From LMUY01 sp965199165 (GTDB taxonomy: Bacteria > Pseudomonadota > Alphaproteobacteria > Acetobacterales > Acetobacteraceae), in NCBI GenBank assembly GCA_965199165.1, contig OZ240681.1, positions 496,001 through 560,000 of the forward strand: 64,000 nt of DNA, read 5' to 3'. This document shows positions 8,769-16,333 of the stretch, piece after piece; the first letter of the stretch is position 1, and each line of letters begins with the position of its first letter. A model generated the notes under the pieces. It did no database searches. It was not told where the DNA came from and worked only from the letters and a program-made list of their open reading frames with translations. The translations under genes and the position numbers were made by a program.

Positions 8769-10227
8769 GAGCTTGTGTTCGTAAGTTGGTTGTCGCCGGA
8801 TGGGTGATTGGTTGCGGTGGCTGACAGGTGTCGGTGAGTTGCTGTCATGGTGCGGCCTTTGCGAGCTTAAGGAGGTTGTGTGCGGTGCAAATCATGGCCC
8901 ACTCGCCTCTAACCTTGGTCCATCCGCGCAGCAGGAATTGTCTGAACCCTCTAGCCTGCTTGATTTGGCCGAACACCGGCTCGACCACCTGCTTGCGCAG
9001 CCGGTAGCGGCTACGGTGCCCGGCCCGTTTCAGGGTGGCCGCCATCGCTGCCATCAGGGGCTGCTGCGGCTTGGGAGGCGCTTTGCCTTCGGCCGAGCGT
9101 GGTCGCGGGGGCGCCACGTAGGCGCGGACCCGGCGCTCGGCCATGGCGGCCAAGTTGGCCTCGCTGGCGAAGCCGGTGTCAGCCGACACCTCGGCCGGCT
9201 TGCGGCCCAGGTTCGTGCCTATGGCATCGACCAGCGGCACCAGCCCGCCCACTTCGGCCCCGCTGGTGACCAGGCGGTGCGAGACGATCACCTGGCTGGC
9301 CGCGTCTACGGCGGCCTGCGCGTTGTAGCCGGCGATGAACCCGTCACGTGTCGGCAGGATACGGCTGTCGCCATCGGTGAAGTTGCGCTGGGCTCGATCC
9401 GGCGGGCCGCCATCCGGTGCACGGTTCGGCCGGCCGCTCTTCTGCATGCCGGACGACGGGCCCGGCCCGTCCGGATCGATATCGCAGGGCGCGGCGGCGG
9501 CTTCCGCCTCCAGCGTGGCGCGCGCGGCCCGGATGCGCGCCAGGCGTTGCTGCTTGTCGGCCACCCAGGCCGGCATCTCGTCGCCACGCCGGTCGGCGCC
9601 GTGCTCGGCGTCCTCGTCCGCGTCGGTGCGCTCGGCCTGGCCCAGCCAGCCGGCCACCTCGGCGGCCAGCCGGGTCTCGGCCTGCTTCATGCGGCCGTAG
9701 CTCATCGCTTTGTGGCGCGATGCGTTGGCCTTCAGCTTGGTGCCGTCGATGGCGACGTGGCCGAGCTTAACCAGCCCCGCCGCCCGGCACAGCAGCAGCA
9801 CCTGCACGAACAGGCCCTGCAAAGCGGCCAAATGGCGGCGGCGGAACTCGCTGATGGCGTGGAAGCCGGGCTTGTTCAGACCGGTGACCGCCATGAAGTC
9901 CACCCGCTCCTCGCACGCCCGCGCCAACTGGCGGCTGGAGTAGACGCCGCGGCTGTAGCCATACAGCAGCAGTGCCACCATCATGCCGGGGTGATAGGGC
10001 GGGTAGCCCCGCTCCTCCTCGTAGGCCGATAGAATGGCCGACAAGTCCAAGCTCTCGCGCACCGTGTCGCGCACGAAGTGTGCCACGTGCCCCAGCGGCA
10101 CAAACTCGTGCACCGACGGCGGCAACAGCCAACTCTGGTCAACGTCCCAAGGACGAAAGGTCTTGCTCATGCATCACAGTGAATCAGACTTCACCTCGCG
10201 TCGGCTAGCGATTACCGACACAGGCTC
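8769..10227. mobile_element. IS1182-type insertion sequence
   Basis: The element carries one transposase on the minus strand and imperfect terminal inverted repeats. The left end is GAGCTTGTGTTCGTAA (8769-8784). The right end reads, in reverse complement from 10227, GAGCCTGTGTCGGTAA. These agree at 13 of 16 positions. Both sides carry CTAG (8765-8768 and 10228-10231), which I read as a 4-bp palindromic target duplication. The exact ends are uncertain by one base because the duplicated G/C can be assigned to target or element. The transposase appears intact, so the copy may still be active. Confidence 0.85.
8845..10170 (-). CDS. IS1182-family transposase
   Basis: A 441-residue DDE transposase. 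The N-terminal region (LPPSVHEFVPLGHVAHFVRD) and GYPPYHPGMMVALLLYGYS are the usual IS1182-group domain. The catalytic acids appear in VAIDGTKLKANAS, SADTGFASEAN and VVEPVFGQIKQARGF. The middle (about residues 180-270) is a charged, Ala-rich linker with many acidic residues, as in relatives. No frameshift or stop interrupts it. It fills nearly the whole element. Confidence 0.93.
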   Translation of the reverse strand: MSKTFRPWDVDQSWLLPPSVHEFVPLGHVAHFVRDTVRESLDLSAILSAYEEERGYPPYHPGMMVALLLYGYSRGVYSSRQLARACEERVDFMAVTGLNKPGFHAISEFRRRHLAALQGLFVQVLLLCRAAGLVKLGHVAIDGTKLKANASRHKAMSYGRMKQAETRLAAEVAGWLGQAERTDADEDAEHGADRRGDEMPAWVADKQQRLARIRAARATLEAEAAAAPCDIDPDGPGPSSGMQKSGRPNRAPDGGPPDRAQRNFTDGDSRILPTRDGFIAGYNAQAAVDAASQVIVSHRLVTSGAEVGGLVPLVDAIGTNLGRKPAEVSADTGFASEANLAAMAERRVRAYVAPPRPRSAEGKAPPKPQQPLMAAMAATLKRAGHRSRYRLRKQVVEPVFGQIKQARGFRQFLLRGWTKVRGEWAMICTAHNLLKLAKAAP

Positions 10228-11274
10228 CTAGCTGTTCGGCCCCCGTTCCATCGAGTACGGCTGCCAGCGGCGCAAGGCGGAGCCGGCCAACACGGTGGGG
10301 TTGACGCAACTCATCGGCCAGCGGCCCGACAGCAGCAGCGACAATTCCTGCCCGACGCGCCGCTTGCGGGCCGGGTCGAAGCGCGCCGATGCGGACGCGT
10401 TGTGCGGGCTGAGCACGACGTTCGGCATCTGCAACAGGGGGTTGTCCTGCTGCGGCGGTTCCTCGGCCAACACGTCCAGCGAGGCACCGGCAATCCAGCC
10501 TTCCTGCAGGGCGCGGATCAGGGCCGGCTCGTCCACCGTGGGGCCGCGCCCGGTGTTGATGAACCATGCGGTCGGCTTCATCATGCGGAAGTGCTTCTCC
10601 TTCAGCATGGCCCTCGCCTGCGGCGTGGCGGGTGCATGCATCGAGACGAAATCGGACGTCTGTAGGACCTCTTCGAGCGTGCCGGGCCGCACCCCGTGCT
10701 CGTGGATCACCAGCTCCTCGATGAACGGATCGTAGGCCACCATGGCCAGGCCGAAGCCCTTGGCGCGCGCCGCGGTCAGCCGTGCCACCCGGCCGAACGC
10801 GATGAAGCCCAGGGTGGAGCCCATCAACCGGGGCATCTTCAACAGCTGCGGGCGACCGTCGCGCCAACGCCCTTCCCGCACCATGCGGTCCTGCTCCAAC
10901 ACCCGGCGGTGCCCGGCCAGCAGCAGCGCCATCGCGTGGTCGGCCACCTCGTCGATGAAGGTGTCGGGACAGTTCGTCACCGGCATGCCCCGCGCCGTCG
11001 CGGCCGCCACGTCGACGTAATCCACGCCCACGCTGCCCAGCACGATCCCCTTGCAGCCGGGGGGCAGCGCCTGGATCATGCGCGCGGTGAACTGCATGCC
11101 CTTGGCATACACCGCGTCGCAATCGCTGGTCGCGGCGATGAAGCCATCCTCGTCGGTCGGAACCTCGACGATCTCGGCGTCGAGGCCCTCCAGCGCCTCC
11201 ATCTCCAACTCGTAGCCACCGCCCGCGACGGTGAAGCTGGCGCCGGCGGGCGTCGCGATCTTGAACTTCGCCAT
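10228..11274 (-). CDS. D-2-hydroxyacid dehydrogenase-like protein
   Basis: A 348-residue protein of the NAD-dependent D-isomer 2-hydroxyacid dehydrogenase family. The pieces VLGSVGVDYVDVAAATARG, NTGRGPTVDEPAL (substrate arginine region), SLDVLAEEP (glutamate) and LSPHNAS (catalytic histidine) are all present. The nucleotide-binding glycine motif is altered: the usual G-x-G-x-x-G place reads AFGRVA. Cofactor binding may therefore differ, or the enzyme may be weak. The stop codon TAG lies in the CTAG target of the neighbouring insertion element and is preserved by it. It shares strand with the downstream sugar-binding protein gene, with 176 bp between them, and could act on a product of the imported substrate. 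Confidence 0.85.
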   Translation of the reverse strand: MAKFKIATPAGASFTVAGGGYELEMEALEGLDAEIVEVPTDEDGFIAATSDCDAVYAKGMQFTARMIQALPPGCKGIVLGSVGVDYVDVAAATARGMPVTNCPDTFIDEVADHAMALLLAGHRRVLEQDRMVREGRWRDGRPQLLKMPRLMGSTLGFIAFGRVARLTAARAKGFGLAMVAYDPFIEELVIHEHGVRPGTLEEVLQTSDFVSMHAPATPQARAMLKEKHFRMMKPTAWFINTGRGPTVDEPALIRALQEGWIAGASLDVLAEEPPQQDNPLLQMPNVVLSPHNASASARFDPARKRRVGQELSLLLSGRWPMSCVNPTVLAGSALRRWQPYSMERGPNS

Positions 11275-11450
11275 GGTTTATCCCCTTCAGCCCGACGCCG
11301 GCCGCGCCCGGACGCCCCTCTCGTTGACGGCACTCCCGGTATACCCGGAGCGGCCGACGATACCAGACCCGGGCACGAGCGACAGGACATGGAACACGCG
11401 CCAGCCGGCATCCGCCCGCAGCGCCTCGATCGCCGTGACCTTGGTCGCGT

Positions 11451-12779
11451 TCAGGCCCGGTAGTATCGCTTGGCCCGCCGCTCCGCCTCCTTCACGGCCT
11501 CCTCGGGCGTGGATTGGCCGGACGCCACGGCGGCGAACATCTGCACGACCACGTAATCCGCCGTGACCGCGCCGGAGGCCGCGGTGATCGGTCCCTTGAA
11601 CCCGTTCCAGCACGGATGGCCGCATGTGTCGCGGTATGCCGCGATCTTAGGGTCGACCTTCCAGACGTCACTTTCTGCGTAGGCTTTCAGCGGTTGCGCC
11701 CAATAGCCGGCAGTGCCTGCCAGCCATTTCTCATACTGCGGCTGCTCCATCATGAAGCGCAGGAACGCTTTCGCGGCATTTGGATATTTCGAATGCTTCA
11801 ATATCATGGCGTTCAGGATCAGGGCCGATTCCGGCGCCTGACCGAACGCTCCCACCGGCATCGGCTCGTGGTTCGTGTCGGCGGCCATGTCCGCGGTCTT
11901 CGGGTCGTTCTTCAGCCCATAGTAGATCGACACCCCGTTCGAGGTCAGGCTGATGTCGCCGGAGATGAAGGCCTTGTTGTTGCTCGGGTCCTGCCAGGCC
12001 AGCGTCCCGCCGATCATGGTGGGATACATCTCGCGGGCATAGTTCAGCGCGTCGATCGTCTCCCGCCGGTTGATCGCGACCTTGCCGTCCTCGTCGACCA
12101 GGTAGCCGTTGCAGCCCCACAGCATCCAACTGCAATACCCATTCGCATCGCCCACCGCGTTGCCGAGCGCGAAGCCAGACGGATGGCCGTTCTTCTTCAG
12201 GTTCTTGCAAAGCACCAGGAACTGCTCGAGATCCCGGGGGATGTGGTCGAAGCCGGCATCCTTGACCCAGGACTGGCGATAGACGATCGGGTTGCCGGAC
12301 CCGCCCATCGGGATGGCGATCCAGTTGTTCGTGCCACCCTTCTTGCCGTATTTCTCGGCGAGGAAGTACCAACCGCCGTATTTCTGGCCGAGGTATTCGG
12401 CCACGTCGCTCACGTCGAGCAGCTTGTCGGCGTAGATGTGCGGATCGTCCGGCCAGCCCACGATCACGTCCGGCCCGGCGCCGGTGTTGGCCGCGACCGC
12501 CGTTTGCGGCCGCAAATCCTCCCAGCCCACGAAGTCCACCCGGACGGGGACCTTCATCTCGTCGCTAAAGGCCTTGATGTTCTCGCGGAAGATCGTCTCG
12601 TCATTGTCGACGAACTTCGTCGGACGCAGCACCCGCAGGCTCGCACCGCTCTCGATCGGCAGCTTTGGCGGATCGACGTTGCCGATCGGGATCGCCGACG
12701 CCTTGAAGTTCAGCAGGCTGGCGGCGGCGGCCCCCGCACCCAGTGCGACAGTCCTGCGACGTGTGATGATGTGCGCCAT
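11451..12779 (-). CDS. ABC sugar-type substrate-binding protein
   Basis: A 442-residue periplasmic binding protein of the family 1 extracellular (sugar) group. The N-terminus carries a twin-arginine-like signal (TRRRTVALGAGAAAASLL). Typical later elements are NTGAGPDVIVGWPDDPHIYA, PMGGSGNPIVYRQSWVKDAGF and AKAFLRFMMEQPQYEKWLAG. It is transcribed away from the cognate ATPase and permease genes, from a shared 208-bp spacer. Together with those genes it makes a complete importer. The ligand cannot be read from the sequence; a sugar, polyol or glycerophosphodiester is possible. Confidence 0.9.
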   Translation of the reverse strand: MAHIITRRRTVALGAGAAAASLLNFKASAIPIGNVDPPKLPIESGASLRVLRPTKFVDNDETIFRENIKAFSDEMKVPVRVDFVGWEDLRPQTAVAANTGAGPDVIVGWPDDPHIYADKLLDVSDVAEYLGQKYGGWYFLAEKYGKKGGTNNWIAIPMGGSGNPIVYRQSWVKDAGFDHIPRDLEQFLVLCKNLKKNGHPSGFALGNAVGDANGYCSWMLWGCNGYLVDEDGKVAINRRETIDALNYAREMYPTMIGGTLAWQDPSNNKAFISGDISLTSNGVSIYYGLKNDPKTADMAADTNHEPMPVGAFGQAPESALILNAMILKHSKYPNAAKAFLRFMMEQPQYEKWLAGTAGYWAQPLKAYAESDVWKVDPKIAAYRDTCGHPCWNGFKGPITAASGAVTADYVVVQMFAAVASGQSTPEEAVKEAERRAKRYYRA

Positions 12780-12987
12780 GGCCCGTCCACCCCATCTTAT
12801 TGCCGACGGCAGCCCGGTTCACCCGATGCACACCATCGTTTCTTGGTTGCCCGAGTGTAGGCATGGGCTAAGCCGCCTGGCAACAAGCTGTCCCCGCAGA
12901 ACGAACGATTGGCAATCGCTTCGCCCGGCCTTAGCATCCCTCCTAACCCGGCCTGAAGAGTCGGCGGAGCAGGGAGTGCCGCCATCC
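12780..12987. promoter_or_regulatory. Divergent promoter of the sugar ABC importer
   Basis: This spacer separates the binding-protein gene (minus) from the ATPase gene (plus) and must hold both promoters. It has no open frame with protein-like content. I see a purine-rich AGGGAG (12971-12976) before the ATPase ATG. I find no palindromic operator I would defend. Confidence 0.5.
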
Positions 12988-14034
12988 ATGGCGACAGTGT
13001 CAATACGCGGCGTCCGCAAGGCGTTCGGCAGCACGGCCGTGCTGCACGGCGTCGACGTCGAGGTCGGCGACGGCGAGTTCGTCATCCTCGTCGGCCCCTC
13101 CGGCTGCGGGAAATCCACCCTGCTCCGCATGGTCGCCGGGCTGGAGAACGTCAGCCAGGGGGAGATCGCGATCGGCGGCCGGGTGGTCAACGACGTGTCG
13201 CCGAAGGAACGCGACATCGCGATGGTGTTCCAGAACTACGCGCTCTACCCGCACATGACCGTCGGCGACAACATGGCGTTCTCCCTCAAGCTGGCCAAGG
13301 CGCCCCGACAGGTCATCCAGCAGAAGGTGTCCAACGCCGCCGGCATCCTTGGATTGGGCGCTCTACTCGATCGGTTCCCGCGGCAGTTGTCCGGCGGGCA
13401 GCGCCAGCGTGTGGCGATGGGCCGGGCGATCGTGCGTGACCCGCAGGTCTTCCTGTTCGACGAGCCGCTGTCCAACCTGGACGCCAAGCTGCGGGTGCAG
13501 ATGCGGGCGGAGATCAAGGAGCTGCACCAGCGGCTCGGCACCACCACGGTCTACGTCACCCATGACCAGATCGAGGCGATGACGATGGCCGACAAGATCG
13601 TCGTCATGCATGGCGGCCAGGTGGAGCAGATCGGCGCGCCGCTCGAACTATACGACCACCCGGCCAACCTGTTCGTGGCCGGCTTCATCGGCTCCCCCGC
13701 GATGAACCTGCTGCGCGGCCAACTGGGGCCGGAAGGCTTCGCCGTCGGCGGCGCGACGCTGCCGCTGCCACCCGGCCGCCATGCCGCCGCCGCCGCCGTC
13801 TACGGCATCCGGCCGGAGCATTGGCGGGTTGACCCGGACGGCATCCCGGCAACGGTCACGCTGGTCGAGCCCACCGGCTCGGAAACCCAGGTGATGGCCC
13901 GCATCGGCGACACCGCCATCCTCTGCGCCTTCCGCGAACGCATCGCGGCGCGGCCCGGCGAGGTCATCCCCCTCATGCCGGACGCCGGTTGCGTCCACTT
14001 GTTCGACGACGCGTCCGGGAAGCGGCTGAATTGA
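12988..14034 (+). CDS. Sugar ABC importer ATPase (UgpC/MsmK type)
   Basis: A 348-residue nucleotide-binding protein. Walker A GPSGCGKST, Q-loop MVFQNYALYPHMTV, signature LSGGQRQRVAMGRAIVRDP, Walker B VFLFDEPLSNLDAKLR and H-loop YVTHDQIEAMTMADKIVVM are all canonical. The C-terminal third is the TOBE-like regulatory domain found in UgpC/MalK/MsmK ATPases (about residues 240-348). The ATG at 12988 starts the family N-terminus MATVSIRGVRKAFG. It overlaps the first permease gene by 4 bp. Confidence 0.95.
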   Translation: MATVSIRGVRKAFGSTAVLHGVDVEVGDGEFVILVGPSGCGKSTLLRMVAGLENVSQGEIAIGGRVVNDVSPKERDIAMVFQNYALYPHMTVGDNMAFSLKLAKAPRQVIQQKVSNAAGILGLGALLDRFPRQLSGGQRQRVAMGRAIVRDPQVFLFDEPLSNLDAKLRVQMRAEIKELHQRLGTTTVYVTHDQIEAMTMADKIVVMHGGQVEQIGAPLELYDHPANLFVAGFIGSPAMNLLRGQLGPEGFAVGGATLPLPPGRHAAAAAVYGIRPEHWRVDPDGIPATVTLVEPTGSETQVMARIGDTAILCAFRERIAARPGEVIPLMPDAGCVHLFDDASGKRLN

Positions 14035-14993
14035 GCGCCACCACCACCGCGATTCCGGCCTGGAGCGCGGTCCGCAAGCCCGCCACGCGGTGGCAGCGCC
14101 TGTTGGACAACAAGGCGTTCCTGGTCTTCATCTGCCTGCTGCCGGCCTGCGGGCTGCTGCTGGTGTTCCTCACCTACCCGCTGGGGCTCGGCATCTGGCT
14201 GGCGTTCACCGACACGCAGATCGGGCGGGCCGGCGAGTTCGTCGGCTTGGACAATTTCGAGAGCCTGTTCCAGGACCGGATCTTCATCAACGCGGTGTGG
14301 TTCACCATCCTCTACACCGCGGCGGCCACGGCCGGTAAGTTCGCGCTGGGGCTATGGCTGGCGCTGCTGCTGAACCAGAACATCCCGTTCAAGTCCCTGG
14401 TCCGTGCGATCATCCTGCTGCCGTGGATCGTGCCGACGGTGCTGTCCGCCATCGCGTTCTGGTGGATCTACGACCCGCAATTCTCCATCATCTCCTACGT
14501 GTTCGTCGACGTGCTGCACTGGAGCAGCACCTATTTCGACTTCCTCGGCACGCCCTGGCACGCACGATGGAGCCTGGTCGTGGCCAACATCTGGCGCGGC
14601 ATCCCGTTCGTGGCGATCAGCCTGCTGGCCGGGCTGCAGACCATCTCGCCCTCGCTGTACGAGGCGGCGCTGTTGGACGGGGCGTCGTCCTGGGCACGGT
14701 TCCGCTTCGTCACCATCCCGTTGCTGATGCCGATCCTGGCGGTGGTGCTGACCTTCTCCGTGCTGTTCACGTTCAGCGATTTCCAGCTGGTCTATGCCAT
14801 CACCCGGGGCGGCCCGATCAACTCCACCCACCTCATGGCCACGCTGGCGTTCCAGCGCGGCATCCCGGGCGGCCAGCTTGGCGAGGGCGCGGCGATCGCC
14901 GTCTCGATGATCCCGTTCCTGCTGGTGGCGACGTTGTTCAGCTATTTCGCACTGGCACGGCGCAAGTGGCAGCAGGGCTCCGACAATGAGTGA
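14031..14993 (+). CDS. Sugar ABC importer permease 1 (MalF/UgpA type)
   Basis: A 320-residue inner-membrane permease with six or seven helices and the coupling motif EAALLDGASSWARFRFVTIPLLMP (about residues 210-233), which contacts the ATPase. I start it at TTG 14031, which overlaps the ATPase stop (TTGA). Upstream frame positions lie entirely inside the ATPase gene, and no ATG is available nearer the first helix. It overlaps permease 2 by 8 bp. Confidence 0.92.
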   Translation: MSATTTAIPAWSAVRKPATRWQRLLDNKAFLVFICLLPACGLLLVFLTYPLGLGIWLAFTDTQIGRAGEFVGLDNFESLFQDRIFINAVWFTILYTAAATAGKFALGLWLALLLNQNIPFKSLVRAIILLPWIVPTVLSAIAFWWIYDPQFSIISYVFVDVLHWSSTYFDFLGTPWHARWSLVVANIWRGIPFVAISLLAGLQTISPSLYEAALLDGASSWARFRFVTIPLLMPILAVVLTFSVLFTFSDFQLVYAITRGGPINSTHLMATLAFQRGIPGGQLGEGAAIAVSMIPFLLVATLFSYFALARRKWQQGSDNE

Positions 14994-15891
14994 GAACGCC
15001 GCGGTCGCAGCCACGACGGTCGCGCTCGGCGGCAAGGAAAGCACGGTCATGGCCTGGGACAGCCGGGCCCGGCGCGCCGTCACCATCTACGTGCCGCTGG
15101 CCTGCTTCCTGCTGGTGCTGCTGTTCCCGTTCTATTGGATGACCATCACGGCGTTCAAGCCGAATGCCGAGCTGTTGGACTACAGGCACAACAACCCGTT
15201 CTGGATCAACTCCCCGACGCTCGACAACATCCGCAAGCTGCTGTTCGAGACGGATTACCCACGGTGGCTGGTCACCACCATGGGGGTGGCGGCGGGGGCC
15301 ACCGCGCTGTCGCTGTTCGCCAGCGTGCTGGCTGCCTACGCCATCCAGCGGCTGCGCTTCCGCGGCGCCAGCTATGTCGGGCTGGCCATCTACCTCGCCT
15401 ACCTGGTGCCGCCGTCCATCCTGTTCATCCCGCTCGCCTCCATGGTGTTCAAGCTGGGGCTGTTCGACTCGCCGTGGGCGCTGGTGCTGACATACCCCAC
15501 CTTCCTGATCCCGTTCTGCACCTGGCTGCTGATCGGCTACTTCAAGTCGATCCCCTACGAGCTTGAGGAATGCGCGCTGATCGACGGTGCCAGCCGGCTG
15601 CAAATCCTGCGGCGCATCACCCTGCCGCTGGCCGTGCCGGGCCTGATCTCGGCCGGGATCTTCGCCTTCACGCTGTCGTGGAACGAGTTCATCTACGCAC
15701 TCGCCTTCATCTCCTCCTCGGAGAACAAGACCGTGCCGGTGGCCATCCTGACCGAGCTGGTGCAGGGTGACGTGTATCAGTGGGGGTCACTGATGGCAGG
15801 ATCGCTGCTCGGGTCGTTGCCGGTGGCGATCTTCTATTCGTTCTTCGTCGAGTATTACGTATCAAGCCTGACGGGCGCGGTGAAGGAATAG
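14986..15891 (+). CDS. Sugar ABC importer permease 2 (MalG/UgpE type)
   Basis: A 301-residue permease of the MalG branch. The EAA-type loop is ECALIDGASRLQILRRITLPL (about residues 196-216, with the family glycine), and an N-terminal helix is followed by the periplasmic loop typical of the family. ATG 14986 overlaps permease 1. The gene closes the ATPase-permease-permease operon; the next reading frame starts about 50 bp later. Confidence 0.92.
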   Translation: MSENAAVAATTVALGGKESTVMAWDSRARRAVTIYVPLACFLLVLLFPFYWMTITAFKPNAELLDYRHNNPFWINSPTLDNIRKLLFETDYPRWLVTTMGVAAGATALSLFASVLAAYAIQRLRFRGASYVGLAIYLAYLVPPSILFIPLASMVFKLGLFDSPWALVLTYPTFLIPFCTWLLIGYFKSIPYELEECALIDGASRLQILRRITLPLAVPGLISAGIFAFTLSWNEFIYALAFISSSENKTVPVAILTELVQGDVYQWGSLMAGSLLGSLPVAIFYSFFVEYYVSSLTGAVKE

Positions 15892-15938
15892 GCCTGCCCG
15901 CCCGGCAGCCGATGAGCGGCAAGGAAGGTCAGGACAAG

Positions 15939-16304
15939 ATGACGGCACGGATCTCGACTGCGGCCTTGGCCGTCATCCTGATGGCTGCGTCAGGTCCCGC
16001 CCGGCCTGCCGAACGCCGGTGCGGATGGCTCGAGAATCCCACTCCCGCCAATTACTGGCTGCGCGACCGGCAGGGAGAATGGACGCTGTCCATCCAAGGC
16101 GGCTATGTCGCCGAAGGATACGACGACCACATGGTGGATATGACGACCCGCGGCTGGGTCGAGACCAACGTCCATTACGGCTATGGCTGCGCTTGCCTCG
16201 ACGTGGTCGTTGACGCGGCGACGAAGCGCATCACGCGCCTGGTGTCGGCCCAGCCGGTACCGCTGGCGCGATGCAAGGCGGACAAGTCCCTGCCGCGGCC
16301 CTGA
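15939..16304 (+). CDS. DUF4087-like exported protein
   Basis: A 121-residue protein with a cleavable-looking signal (ISTAALAVILMAASGPARPA). The mature part matches the DUF4087 pattern: ERRCGWLENPTPANYWLRDR, then a WTLSIQGGY segment and YGYGCACLDVVVD. Function of the family is unknown. The conserved cysteines suggest disulphides in the periplasm. ATG 15939 is preferred over ATG 15912 because AGGACAAG directly precedes it and the signal peptide then starts at the terminus. It is convergent with the large nSTAND1 gene. Confidence 0.75.
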   Translation: MTARISTAALAVILMAASGPARPAERRCGWLENPTPANYWLRDRQGEWTLSIQGGYVAEGYDDHMVDMTTRGWVETNVHYGYGCACLDVVVDAATKRITRLVSAQPVPLARCKADKSLPRP

Positions 16305-16333
16305 AGCGTCCGGCAACGGGCGTCCGCGTCCGA

